A DNA stretch of 64,000 nucleotides, taken from Warburgia ugandensis (taxonomy: Eukaryota > Streptophyta > Magnoliopsida > Canellales > Canellaceae). Position numbers and translations under genes: made by a program. Shown here piece after piece: positions 50,638 through 63,115 of the stretch. Below the pieces are notes generated by a model, which was not told the DNA's origin, made no database searches, and saw only the letters and a list, made by a program, of their open reading frames with translations. How positions within the stretch are numbered: position 1 is the stretch's first letter; each line of letters begins with the position of its first letter. The DNA lies in assembly GCA_035236585.1 (NCBI GenBank), contig CP141128.1, forward strand, positions 30,037,618-30,101,617, read 5' to 3'.

Positions 50638-52300
50638 CATTTTCTAGTCCCGAGCAAAACATGTGAAAAACCAATCCTAATATTGCAAAAATTATTTTCA
50701 AGTCAACTCCACTTTTTTTCAAAGAATTATCATTAATAAATCTATCAAACAACTTTAGCAAACTAATAAAAATTAATGAAAAATTCAAAACCCTCCCCAT
50801 ATGCTAAATGCATTCCAATCAAGCTCATATCTCAGAGTGAGTGAGTGTATAGTCTACATACACAATAATCCTTATATCTAAGTAGACTTCTAACTTTTAT
50901 ACTCCATGTGATATATGTTTTGACCTTAATCCTCGCTAATGACATACACTCAGAAATAGAATCTTTCTTATAAAGGGTTCAAGTCATATCTACCTTTTAA
51001 ATATGTGAGCAGATTCAATAGAAACAAATTTATCTCACCTACATTCACGAAAGAATGACAGTTACTATGGAATTTGGTTTTGATCCTTTTAGAAAATCAT
51101 AAGATGCCATTATCTTTGAACTTTTACAAATACTACTCTTTAATTCCTATCTTTTCTTATCCTCATCAAGACTATATTTCTCCTAGAATTAATAGGTCTT
51201 TAACTAGGACAAAACATAAGCTTAGGACATGGTTATGAAAAAAAGGGGATGAAGGATATTCCAATTTCTTCAAAAATAAGTAGAGGTCTTGTACTAAAGT
51301 TGAGAATTATTTCTTTACTTGTTTGTTTTGAAGTGAATATTTCTTTTTCCACTTTTTTTCATTCTTCAAACTATTTTTTTAGTACTTTTCTCTTTTTTTT
51401 TCTCAACACTTTTGAATCTCTTTGAAGAACATTTCTTTTCTTATTATTCACTTTTCTACTTATATTAAAACTAAAAAGTATTTATTCATTCATCTCAAAC
51501 TTATCTTTTAATGAAAATATGTAATGGATGTATTATACTGGGTTGATATGGGTAAAGTGATAATTTGGGTGTGAAAAGAAAAGGCTTATGTAAAAGGTTA
51601 AAATTGGCTAACTAGTGGTAAAAATACTCTTTTGGGTAGGCTTTATATCTATAAGTTTACAACAAGGATGGCCTAAATCCTTTTCTAGCTTTCATATATT
51701 CTATTCGATTCAATGACCTTCCAAATTTTAAAGATAATACTCTAATAATTAAGGTAATAAGCCAAATTTAAAAGTTGATGGGATCAAATTTATTTTAACC
51801 ATGCTAAAGAAAATAGAAACATTTATAACCTCTCAAAAAGAATGGATGGCTCTAAAACTCACTTAGGTCATAAGTCTCCGCTAAATTTCTTCTTAATCAC
51901 TAAGTTATAATTACTTGTCATTTTACACTATGTATATGCAACTATATGTATAGATGTGATCTGAGACTTAGTTTTCATGGAATACTTTAGAAAATGATTA
52001 AAATAATGAATTAATTAGGTGCAATTCTATTAATAAGCCAAATTTATCTAGATTATACTTTAGAAAAATCCAATTCTCATCATAGTGTAGGAATTGGCTT
52101 AAATTTTTCAAACTTTTTTTAAAGAACCAAGAAAACTAAAAAACTAAAAAAGATTAGTATTTGTTAGAATTCTCCACCCCCATCCTTAAAGCAATGTTGC
52201 CCCCAATGTTTAAAAGAATAGGACTAAAAATGAATAGGGTGATGTAGAAAATAACGAATTCAAAAATACAAAAGATGGTACTGAGGGATCAGATCCACTC
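50638..52300 (-). mobile_element. 3' non-coding region of element Y
   Basis: AT-rich and without recognisable coding. It is structurally parallel to 25,329-27,703 of element X: shared blocks are TTTTGACCTTAATCCTCGCTA-like near 50,928, AGGCTTTATATCTATAAG near 51,639, TAAGTCTCCGCTAAATTTCT near 51,869 and CAATGTTGCCCCCAATGTTT near 52,191. The 603-bp duplication of X is absent here. Confidence 0.65.
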
Positions 52301-52862
52301 AATCCTAATAAACAGGATCCTTCAGAGTTGTTAACTCAACTTTTGAATTCTCATATTTTAGGGAAGGCTTTAAAAGTTGACCATTTACTTTAAAAGTATG
52401 GCTAGTTCTAGTATCCTCAATCTTGACGGTCCCATATGGAAAAACTTCTTTGACTATATATGGACTGGTTCATTGAGATCTACGCTTACCTAGAAATAAG
52501 TAGAGCTTAGAAATGTAAAGTAGAACCTTTTGATTAGGAGTAAAGGATTTTCTCATTATGTTTTTTTTTTTTCCATGAAAGACTTCCATCTTTTCTTTAT
52601 AAATCCTATTACTCCCATATGCTTCTTGCCTAATCTCTTTCAACTCAATAAGTTGGAGTTTTTTCTATGTGATTCGGCTTTATCCATGTTGAAATTAATG
52701 GTCTTTAGGGCCCAATAGATTCTATGTTCCAATTCCACAAGAAAATGGAATGCCTTATCATAGACAATACTATAGGGAGACATACCAATCGGGGCCTGAT
52801 GTGTAGTCATGTAAGCGCAAAGCATGTTGATTAGTGTAAGAGACTAATCCTTACTATTATTG
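52301..52862 (-). pseudogene. Element Y: integrase C-terminal remnant
   Basis: Minus-strand motifs from high to low coordinates: APIGMSPYSIVYDKAFH and VELEHRIYWALKTINFNMDK (52,640-52,825), then GTVKIEDT and TFKVNGQ near 52,340-52,420. These match the end of Athila/Tat integrase. It continues beyond LTR E. Broken. Confidence 0.85.
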
Positions 52863-55415
52863 TTTTAAATAAAACTAACAAGCGCACAAATCATTTGCAA
52901 TATAGCATAATGCTAGTGAGGTTGATCCCACAAGGAGTTGAACTAATGTGATGCTAATGGTCCCTACTTTAAACTATCTAACCTAGCCAAAATTTAAGAG
53001 ATTTTTTTTATCCTAAACTAAGAATAGAAAATAACACATGGGAGTGGAAACTATGCAAAAATTAGAAACATGTTAAAATTGAAAACTTTCCTAAATCATG
53101 CGCTTTCTAAAATTAAGACTTTCCTAATTGAAAACTTTCTAATTTTATGAATTTCCTAAACAAAATTGAAGCTTTTTAAAAATGCAGCTTTCTAAAATCA
53201 TAACTTTCTAAGCTAAAATTAGAAACAACTAAACTATCCTAATATGAAACTAATCTTAACACATGGCGAACTAAACATAACATGAATTAAACAAACTAAT
53301 CAAAACAAACAAAACATGGACAACATGTTGTGTATGGAACTTGAACTTTATGCATGGATATCACTAAGGAAAATGGAATGTATGAAGCATGGGTAAGGAT
53401 CATAAACTCATTAATGAACTAAACTATCATGCACTATATGAAATTACAGTAATGCAACCTTAATCAAATAAGCTACTTCCTAATGAAATCACCATGAAAA
53501 CCATGCATGTAATCCAATGGATTGTGCACATGAATTTTAAAGGTGTGTTTTTGATGTAAATCAATAGATGGGTGCTAGAATTGAACATGAAAGATCTATA
53601 TTAAGCATCCATGAATGTAAGATTTAATTCAAGTAACATGATGGCAACTTTTCACCATGAACATAGAAGTGAGAATTACATTGATTTAATGTTTCAAAGT
53701 AAATTTTGGGTGTGAATTCTTCAAGGAGTTCTAAGCACCATACAAGATTAGAAAACAATCACTTATCCTAGTCATTAAGGCAAGGAAAGAACAAAGAAAC
53801 GGAAGTAGAAACTAGCATGAAAAATCTAAGATCAAAATAAGAGAGAAGGTAAGTTGAACCAACCTTGAATGTAGAATAAAAAACCTAGGAACCAAGTGTG
53901 GAATACGTTGGATAGATGCCACCCACCTTAGAAAAAATAGCTTCCACCCAAGAAGAGAAGATGTTCAAGGCAAAAGAGAAAAGAAAGTGGGGGAAGAAGA
54001 GGACACCCTTGTCAAGAAGAAGGAGGCATCCTTTTCCGCCCTTGAAAAAAATTATATCTCTCCACTTAGGTTTTTGTGGGTCTTATAACTCTTTTCTTAT
54101 ATTTTCCAGGGTGGCCTAACAATAAGGTATGGTGGGGATGAAAAGAGGAATTGTGTGGCTAAGACGATGAGATAGTTAGGGTTTTAAAGGTTGGAAACAA
54201 GGGATAGGTGGCTGCCATCTTTGGAGGTGGAGTAGGTGGGAGACACCACCTTTTTAGAAAAGGGTGTCTCCCCCTTCAAAAATTGTTCAAGACTCCTCCA
54301 AATTAGGAAAGTGAATGAGGTGATAGGGTAGGAAAGATGTGAAGAAGAAAAGAAGGTGGAAGGAAAGTGGGGTGCAGGAGAAACATAGGAAAGTGAAGTG
54401 AAATGGAAGTTTTTTATTGGCTAATTTATTTCCTAAGGACATGGGAATGGTTGGGTGGTTAGAACGGGAGTTTAAGAAGGTGGAAGTGTTATGGTGGTAG
54501 GACTCTTGAATGGAAAGTCAAATTCGTAGTGGTACTTGATGGCAAGGTGGAAAGTGATAAAAAGGTTGGAAAAAGTGAGAAAAACATCAAATTGGAAGGC
54601 TCTCATCCTATTGGTCCATATGCCAACTTATCCTAATAATATTTTCCTTAATTATCTTCAAAATATCCCTTAAAATCTCATGGATAATCCTCTTGAATCT
54701 CATCCAATCCTAGCCTTCCATTTAGCTTAGTTTGATGGCTTAGATGTCTAACTTTGAAGGCTCTATTGGCTAGGTTTCATGGCAAGTTTTAGAAGCTTTC
54801 TTGGCTTGGATTCTTAGCTCCATCCCATGGCTTGAGTGTCTTGAATTGTATGGATTGAATTCCTTAAATTCCAACCTTCTCTCATGGCTTATATGGCTAA
54901 GGTGGATTAAGTGGCTTCCATGCAAAGTTGGTGGAAATGCATGGCTTACTTCATAGGCCCACTTTGGCCATCTTTAGCTCCATTAGTCACATCCATTGGC
55001 GGTCCACAAGATGATCTTGCCCTTTGGTTTCATATTGGATTGATGATTTTGAGGCTTTGACTCAATCTTCTGATCTTGATCTTGAATGTTCATCTCAATC
55101 GATCTCGCCCATCGGATCATCTCTCCAAGACCTGCCAAAAAACTTTGCTAAGTGCAATATAGGTCATTCGACATACATTTCATTTCCTACAAAAGAGTAA
55201 AAACCTTAAGTAAATCTTAGAAAAATAGGATTAATCACATACATATCTTGGATTAGCTTCTAGACCTACAAAATATCAAAATTTTGAGTTATTAGGTCAA
55301 AAATTGCATGTGTTAAGAATTTTGGAGTAAAAACCCTAATTTTTTCCTATAAATTGTAACACATGAGTAACTATTTGCTAGTTTTTATACAAAATTAAAC
55401 ACTTATAACTTACGA
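52863..55415 (-). mobile_element. Solo LTR E (Athila/Tat-like, related to family A), inside integrase of Y
   Basis: It begins on the minus strand near TTATAAGTGTTTAATTTTGT and shares with family A the TACTCATGTGTTACAA and AGAAGCTAATCC blocks. It ends with CTTGTGGGATCAACCTCACT and GATTTGTGCGCTTG, the family LTR end. It is about 2.55 kb with no internal region, and integrase sequence lies on both sides. The exact ends and target duplication are unclear (ATTG-like bases on both flanks). Confidence 0.75.
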
Positions 55416-55848
55416 TTCAATTGACTCTCTTTTGAAATTTTTTTTTTATGGCTCGATTAGATACTTCAACTCGCCCACTTGTTTGTGGGTGATACAGTTT
55501 TGCAACTTTATGGGTAATATTATATTTTTTTACAAATGCTTTAAAATACCTTGCTACAAAAGTGTGTACCATTATCACTTATAATGGCTCGAGGGGTCCC
55601 AAGTCTAGAAAAAATGTTTTATTTTAAGAATTAAAAAACTATTTTATGATCATTATGCCTACATGGGATAGCTTCAATCCATTTAGAAACATAGTCTATG
55701 CCCAATAAGATGTATAGGTAGCCAAAAGAAGGTGGGAACAACCCTATGAAATCTATGCCCCAGCAATTAAAAAACTTTTATGACAATGATAAGATTCAGA
55801 GGCATCATATTCCTATGGTTTATTCCTCCTATCTTTTGACATTACTCA
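55416..55848 (-). pseudogene. Element Y: integrase catalytic core remnant
   Basis: The minus strand encodes [15 protein letters not shown] at about 55,462-55,510, and SFGYLYILLGIDYVSKWIEA at about 55,668-55,730. Before that come GGINHRNMMPLN and WGIDFI near 55,750-55,840. These are standard Athila/Tat integrase motifs. It is separated from the zinc-binding part by LTR F. Confidence 0.88.
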
Positions 55849-58800
55849 TGTAATGACCCAGGTTTTTGTAACACATTTTGTAATACATTTTCAAAGGCAG
55901 GGCCCTTAGTAGTAAAAATTTTTCGCAAAACAAAGCAATGAAAATTATTTTCTTTAGAACTTGTTTTGAAAAACCCAAGTCATCACTTCATACATAACAT
56001 AAGTAGAATTTTTGTACAAGATAAAATTCCATTGAAGGAATATATTTTTATTAAATTCCAAAATCCATTCAGTGGTTCATAGTATAGCCCAAATCCTATA
56101 CAATACTTGTCCAAATTACATAATCCAAAACTCAAAGCTCATTATACAATGAAACTCTCATTACAACACAATACTCTCAAACAAAACAAAATACATGTCT
56201 TCAAGGGGTATACCTTGATGATTATTCTCTTCAAGTCTTCTATAGTCTTGAGCTCCTAACTCTCCTTCTCTATATCTAAGATATTGTAAACATTGAAACA
56301 TTTACAATATCTCAGTAAGCTATGCTTGGTAGGGGATTCAAGAAGCATAATAATTGACAGTATAATTCTAATACCTCATAATCCTGTTATTCATAAACAT
56401 ACTCATGTCTCTAACTCTCTACTTTGTAATATATGTACATCCTTATACATACATACTGTACATGGATAAATCTGTCAAATTTATGAAAGTAGTCAAATAT
56501 CATTCCCAATTAAGCTGCTCAATTTTTCTCCAATATGAGAAATCAGTATTTCAACTAGTCCTATACTTAGAATTTTCCTTCTTGGGAAATACTGATAATA
56601 TACAATTACCTGGCATTTCATCATGCTAAAACATAAGGCATTTCACTATGCCTATCTCATATGCATCATAGTGCAAAATAATCAAAGGGCTACCATGCTG
56701 TAGTCTGATTCGTATTAGTGTACTCAGATAACTGCTCAATTCACCACTGATACCATGGTGGAAAATATTGTATCACTACCGATATGGGGAGACAAGACTT
56801 TCACAGTGCTGGCCTTCCCATAATTGCCCCACCCGACTTTTAGCCTCCCATAGGGTAAGGTATCTTCAAATCATCAAATTTCGGGAAGCAGGTGGCCAAA
56901 GCCTTATAACTCCCCTAGCATAGCATCCCCAGGCTTATGCCTATTTAAAACAAAACCATTTCATAAGTGTTTGGTTGGATCATAAGGGTTTCAGGGGATT
57001 TAATACAAGTATTAACATTACACTTGTCAACATAAGGTCATGTGTTCAGCATGTACATTCCATGTAGATGCATTCATAAAATCCTCCTACCTTCAAGCAG
57101 TGATCCATCTCTTCAAATCTTCCATGATCTCAATGGATTCCATCGTAATATCATTTATTCAATCCATCCCAAGGGTCTGATCATACTTGATTTTATTGAT
57201 CAAATGGGTACCTTTGTATTTTTTGGGTTTTTCTACCACAAAGGGTAGATCCCTCAATTTATCTTAGATCTGTCCAAATCAATCTTCGATATTGCTTGAT
57301 ATCAACATTATATCATTAGTAATTTAGATCCCCAAGATCTGATGATTCAGATCTTGATGATCATGAAAATTGGAAACTTATTTCTTGTAAACAGAATATT
57401 TTTGGAATATTTTTATCAATATTATGGTTTAAGAAGAAAATAGATGTTATAAGCTTTCCATATCTTCTTTCTGATCTCAATTTGGAGTTTAGATGACTCC
57501 ACAATTGAACTGTGAAGTTCGTAATCATTCCTAGGGTCAATATTTGATCTGGGCTCACTAAAGTGGACGGCCTGGATTGATCAAGCAGAGCGGGCCATTT
57601 GGCCGGAAGGGTTAGTGTGCGCCCTTCATTGGGGTGCAAGCATGATGCGATCTGCCCGGGACTAGCATTATCGCATGGTTGTCCTGTCCAAACGACGTCA
57701 CACGCTCACGCGCACAGAAACTCTATTATGTGGTGCATTTCCATGCAAAGTTTCACATGGCATTTAGGGAACCGATCCGATTTGGGAGATCTGACAGTCC
57801 ATTTTGGACTGTCCATTCAATCCCTTTACAATTAAGGGCTCAAAACTTAATAAAAATTCTTAAAATTTCTACCCTAGGGGTTTTGGACCTTCTAGATCGA
57901 TTGGATGGTTCAAATTTTTCTTCTGAGCCATCTATCATCTAGAATTGAAGGATTTTGGTCCTTACTTTTTAAAAATAAAAATTAACCTAAAACTAATTAT
58001 AGAAAAATAAAAATTACACAAAACAACATGAAATAAGTATAAGAAGTGGTTCTACCTACCTGATTGGAGAAAAAATGTAGATTTGATGCCCAATTTGAAA
58101 TAAATACACTTTGATGATAAGATAGCCCTATAGTCCCTCGTTTTTTGATTTCCTGTTGATTACACCATTGGATCTTGAAATTGATTTGGAGGTTATGTAG
58201 ATAGGGTAGTCTAGGATTATATGAACAGTGGGATTTTATGAGATTCAACTTGGAACAAAGTGCCTAATTGAATTTAGGTCTCTTATTCCAATTAGAAAGA
58301 GGAGAGAGAAAGTGCGAGAAGGGAGATTTTTGGGTGTTTTGGAATTTTGGAAAGTAACATGGATCTAGTTTTTTTGAGTGAGCAAGATGATTTTGTGGGA
58401 ATTTTAATGAATATTTTTTGAGGATTTTTGGAGCAATATTTATCATTGTTTTGCATTTTTCATAATTACATTCAATAATTATGTTTCAATTCTTTTAAAT
58501 ATTAAATTAACATTGGATCCTCCACTACCACCTCCTTCTCCACTAGTAGCTGGTAGTATTTTGACCACTCATTACATGTTTTTTGGGCATTGGTTTCATT
58601 TGTGAGCCTCACGGGGTGTGGAAGGACCATTTTGACCTTTTATGGAGAAAAATCCATTTTATTCTCTTGAACTCAAAATTGAGCGTACTTAATGACGTTG
58701 GTATCGTATTTATGAGTACATTCTAAATATTGATGTATTAGATCTCAGTTATGGGTGAAATTACCATTTTACCCTTTTATTCATAAAATGAAGAAAGTTA

Positions 58801-59008
58801 GGGATTTTTCATTTTAACTCGGAATTGAATGTACTTAGTGTCATTTAGATCGGTTTTTCGAGTACATTAATAAGTTCTAAGTTTTAAATCATGTTTTAAT
58901 CTCCATAAGAAGAGAATTTTCAATAACCTAATATTCCAACTCAGAATTTTTGAAAACTCAAACTTTATTGATTTTCTCAATCAATTTACAAAAATTGGGG
59001 TTATTACA
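55849..59008 (-). mobile_element. Solo LTR F (chromovirus-type) with exact target duplication
   Basis: The minus strand starts TGTAATAACCCCAATTTTTG and ends ACCTGGGTCATTACA; 3,160 bp. It is flanked by identical ACTCA at 55,844-55,848 and 59,009-59,013. It is homologous to 14,111-18,631, where the matching copy is longer. There is no internal region. Open frames within it are incidental. Confidence 0.93.
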
Positions 59009-59693
59009 ACTCACATTATTTATGGAACATGTGTGTCTTTAAACAATGAAGGAAAGTAGAAACCACACTACAAAATCTTTGCAGCTGTTTTCTGGACTGA
59101 AAAATGTCCACGACCTGCTTCTGAGAGACAAAAGGAGATAACACTATTTTGTTCTAAGTTAGGTACACATCTCCTAATTATTTGATCTGGCCAGTACGTA
59201 AATAGGTATGGATCATCCCAAGAGTATTATTTATCATTGGAAAAAAAAATTCTATTTTTCTTATTTATTTCAATGTTCAAGAATCTTCCTTGTGACTAAA
59301 TAATTTGCAATATCTACAAACTAGGGAGGATGGGAAGCATGAAAAAGTTGTTCATCAGGGAACCTATCCTTACATGGAAATTCATCCAAAGGTTCTGATA
59401 GGACTAGGCGAGACATCTACAACATTCTCTACTCCTTTTTAGTCTTTAATTTCAATGTCAAACTTTTAAAGTAAAATATCCATCTAATTAGTCTGGGCTT
59501 AGCATCTTTCTTGTAAAGAAGATACTTAAAGACCAAATGATCAGTAAATATGACTATTTTAAATCCAACCAAATAAGACTAGAACTTATCAAATGCAAAG
59601 ACAACTATTAGGGGTTCTTTCTCTATAGTGGAATAGTTCATTTGAGCGCTATTTAGTGTCTTACTTACATAGTTTAGTCAAATAATAGGAGTT
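59009..59693 (-). pseudogene. Element Y: integrase zinc-binding and RNase H remnant
   Basis: The minus strand near 59,020-59,110 encodes GHFSVQKTAAKIL and CGFYFPSLFKDTHV, the HHCC zinc-binding part of integrase. Near 59,610-59,660 it encodes TLNSAQMNYSTIEKE (RNase H). Between them lies degraded RNase H/linker sequence. It is cut at 59,694 by LTR C2. Confidence 0.82.
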
Positions 59694-60450
59694 TGTTGTT
59701 AAATGTTCAATTTTGGCTAAAATACACTTAATTGAACATTTAATTAGATCATCTAACCAATCAATTCTACAGTTTTTAGATAAAATATGAATTTTAGCTC
59801 CAATTGACCATCTAACCATTGATTTACAAAATTTGATGGTCAGATGATCATTGGAGTTAATCGGATGTGTAATAATTGGTTTAGATGGTTCTAATTTAGT
59901 CTTATGTTTTGCAAATCAATCAAAGAAGTGGATAGCTCAAATCAAATTTAATGGAACCAGATCATCTTAAAGAGCATTACAAGGCAAGAGGGAATAATTT
60001 CTATTTGAAGACTAAGAAAGAATGGAAAATTCTTAAGAGAATGAAGAATGGATTGAAAAGGCACCCAAAGAGGAAGACATCACAATAGCATACATAGAAG
60101 GATTGTTTTCACCAGCCCACCTCTCTTTTTGGACTGACTCCCTCACTGGGACTATTCAACAGTATAGAACTGTAGAGGGAAGACTGGGGCCACACTGACT
60201 TCTCGTTTGTCATCTAGCCTTTCATCCTTTAGCCATTGTTCCCCATTTCTCTATCTTCCTTTCCAATCCTATTCACTGTTCTGTCATGCCCAACATCTCT
60301 ACTATTTCTTGCCATTTTCATCTTCTGATATTTGGAGAAATCCCCCAAATTTCCTTCTTTTCACAATTTTTCATTGTTCCAAACAAAACACAACTCATGT
60401 ATCCTTCAAATCCCCCATGTCCCCCTTCATTTCATGTTTCAAACATAAAG
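59694..60450 (+). mobile_element. LTR C2, 5' part, opposite strand to C1
   Basis: It starts TGTTGTTAAATGTTCAATTT and matches the minus strand of 50,624 downward: GAATTAGATCATCTAA-like, AAATATGAATTTTAGTTCCAA-like and CTAATTTAGTCTTATGTTT blocks occur in the same order. It then passes into a pyrimidine-rich stretch (60,200-60,440) like that of C1. No polypurine tract precedes it; RNase H of Y does. The rest of the LTR is cut off near 60,450, and the boundary is approximate. Confidence 0.72.
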
Positions 60451-63095
60451 ATAGTTATCTAACATCTTAGTCTTCATGAAAACAGAGCATTTTCATATGC
60501 AAGAATAAATCAATACATGATCATGCAGAATCACTCATAATGCTCAAGCAATCTAACACTTTAGTAAGTTGACCATGGAAAAATCATCTGTTTGGGAAAA
60601 TCAACACAAATTATAATACTTATGGCGAAGCTACTAGCTAGGCGTAAGCATCAAAGTATGATATTGACAAAAATAAAGTCAAGCAATGAGGTTAAATAGT
60701 ATACTATATGCTCATAGTCTAATAGTTCACAAGCCAATGTTTAATAAATCTTTGATCTAAAAAAACCAAAAGCTATTCATGGTTTTCACACTCATAATTG
60801 TCAATTTGTATGCAAAATAGTTCTTATTGCATTAAATCAAACTAGAAACCAAAACCATGAAAATCAGTCTCACACTTGTGAGGTGAAAATCCACGAGGAA
60901 AATCTAATAATCCAAGAGCGAAATATCCTAAAGAAATAGAAAGCCAATCCAATTGGTAAGCTCAAATGTGTAAATATCAAAAGTCTAGAGCATGTAGCCC
61001 TCAATCCATAATACAAAAATTCAAACCCACATTGTCGTGGAAAACTAATTGCTCTGAACCACAATGGCATATTATCCTACAATTAAGGATTGATCTAGAC
61101 TCTTGAGAAATGACCAGTATGCATAACATGCTAAAACCACACATACACCTATGCTCATAGGGCTCTTGCATCACCCACTAGCGACTATTGTGGCTTCTAC
61201 ATCGGAATGTAGACACCCTCATAGTCATGACTCACCAATTCGTAGGTTTCATTGTCGATTCATAGATGGAAAGTTCCGATTATGTCTCTATCACTAATTA
61301 GTATACCTTGAAAGCAAAGATATGTTGATCTATAGATCCAATTGTGGAACCACTACAGATCAGAAAGAGATGTAGTGCCTATTCTCACAAATCTAGCATT
61401 AGATAGTCAATCAATGGTTATATCTTAAGAATGGCCTAGATATGCTTTTGTTCTAGGGGTTTGGTAATAGATCTCCAATCAGATCAAAGTAGATACTTAA
61501 ATCATATATGAATCCAAAAGTATGTTTCACAAATATATAGTTAGATCTATATGAAGGGCTAGATCTGATAACATATCAAATCATTTGGTGTGATGTCCAC
61601 ATCCAGATCAAATTGGGAGCTTATATTAGGGTGGATCTATCATAGATTCGATATTTAGTGGTTGATTTAGCATTAGATCAAGAAAAATGGACTAGATTAG
61701 TCATAGATCTAAGTTCTGGTGATCAATCAACTATCAGATTGTGTGGGGGTTCACAAATTGATCATAGATCTAACTTTTGGAGATAGATCAATAGTCAAAT
61801 CAAGGTGAATGATCAGATCAATAGCTAGATCAAGGTTGAATCTACACATCAGTCACAAATTTGTCATTTGGGGACAAATTAATGATTGAATCATGATGGA
61901 TGATTGGACCAATAATAGATCTAGTGATCTGAGGTCTAATCGATAGTCCAATCGTGATCAATAGTCAAATATGCATAGATTTGCATGGATCGAATGTTAG
62001 ACATCGATCACTGGCATATGGTGGTTGTCAGGGAGCACCATGTGTCTAGGTGGCCTACTCAAGTAGTTAGTTAGAGGGAGAAGAGGAAGGGGGAAGGGAA
62101 GGGAGAGAGAGGAATGGATTGGCACACTGATAGTGCTATGAAGGCCAAAAGAGGACAATAGGTAGAAGTGTTTTGACTAAGCTTGCTTGCCATCAACGAC
62201 AGAGTGAGGAAGATGGAAGAGAGCAGAAGGGAGCACATGCTAGTGAGCCAATGGGAGAAGAGGGAGAGGGACTGGCGTGGCCAATTGGGCTACACCAGTC
62301 AGAAAGAAGAGAACGAGAGAGACCAGGAGAGAAAGTGTAAGTGGGTTTAAGCCGGTGTTTGGTGGCCCTTGGCATAGCCGCTGATTGGGGCTAGACTCTA
62401 GAGAAAATAAAGGGGGAAAGAAGCATGTTACCATCTAAGGGTAAAGGGGAAGAGGAATTCTAGTGCAACCTAGATCTGGCAGGCATGCTCGATTTTCCAT
62501 TGTGTTGAAAATAGGGAAAGAACAGGGGACAATTGAGGATGTTCTTGAAGAGAAAAGGGCTTTTGGTTTTTTTTTTTTTTGGCCTGCATTGGGGAAGGCG
62601 AAACATGCTAGCCTTGTTGGGTTGGCTGTGATCCAAGTCATCAGATGCCACTAAAGAAGATGACGAAGGGGAGCTCACCGACGGGAATTGAAAGGAGTGG
62701 GTGGACATTGTGTTTGTCTCCCTTCCTTCAATATCCGCCATTCTTTTCTATTTTCAGGTCACCATATGATGCTGAATAGCTAGATGATGTAGTGTCAAGC
62801 CCAACTCCATGCATCGCGGGTCAATCTGCTATGTAAAGCAAGATGTGGGTGCCATTATCAATTTAGAGCCCCTTAAAATTAGTAAAAAAATGGGGATTTT
62901 CTACCCCCCTCTCCATTTCGCACAAAATTAGTGTTGTTGGAATTGTCTTGGGACATAATTTCCATTTTTGATAGTTTCAAATCCAAATTTTGAGTTTTCA
63001 AAGGGTCAATTCCTTAGAATTCAATTTTTAATTTTATTCTAATTAAAATATATTATAATTACACAAAGAATAACTGAAAATTAAAGGTTGTTACA
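60451..63095 (-). mobile_element. LTR B-like copy 3: probable 3' LTR of a chromovirus-type element
   Basis: The minus strand starts TGTAACAACCTTTAATTTTC at 63,095. Its first 250 bp or so align with B1 from 28,687 (CCTTTGAAAACTC, TCCAACAACACTAATTTTG). Homology with family B fades further in, and I could not fix the low-coordinate end; it may be a divergent or truncated family member. It is preceded on the minus strand by a polypurine tract, so it is a 3' LTR and not a solo. Open frames at 62,190-62,740 are incidental. Confidence 0.6.
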
Positions 63096-63115
63096 TTCTT
63101 CCCCGCTTGAAATTT
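63096..63115 (-). other. Polypurine tract of the right-edge element
   Basis: The minus strand reads AAATTTCAAGCGGGGAAGAA before TGTAACAACC, the same layout as element G. Confidence 0.75.

Larger units (their letters stand above)
48543..59693 (-). mobile_element. Element Y: second fossil Athila/Tat-like Gypsy element
   Basis: It is a minus-strand element with 3' LTR C1 (48,543-50,624), polypurine tract, 3' non-coding region, integrase and RNase H remnants. It is interrupted by solo LTRs E and F. At 59,694 an opposite-strand LTR of its own family (C2) breaks it, and its RT, protease, gag and 5' LTR are not visible before the window ends. It is inserted in gag of element X. It has many breaks and is clearly inactive. 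Confidence 0.78.

Noticed and set aside
57599-57942. Overlapping 78- and 87-codon open frames
   Set aside because: They lie in the less AT-rich part of LTR F. The homologous stretch of copy 2 (about 17,220-17,580) does not conserve the frames.
62193-62741. Several minus-strand open frames of 60-93 codons
   Set aside because: They sit in the B-like LTR, have low-complexity Ser/Pro/Leu content, lack domains and overlap one another in different frames.
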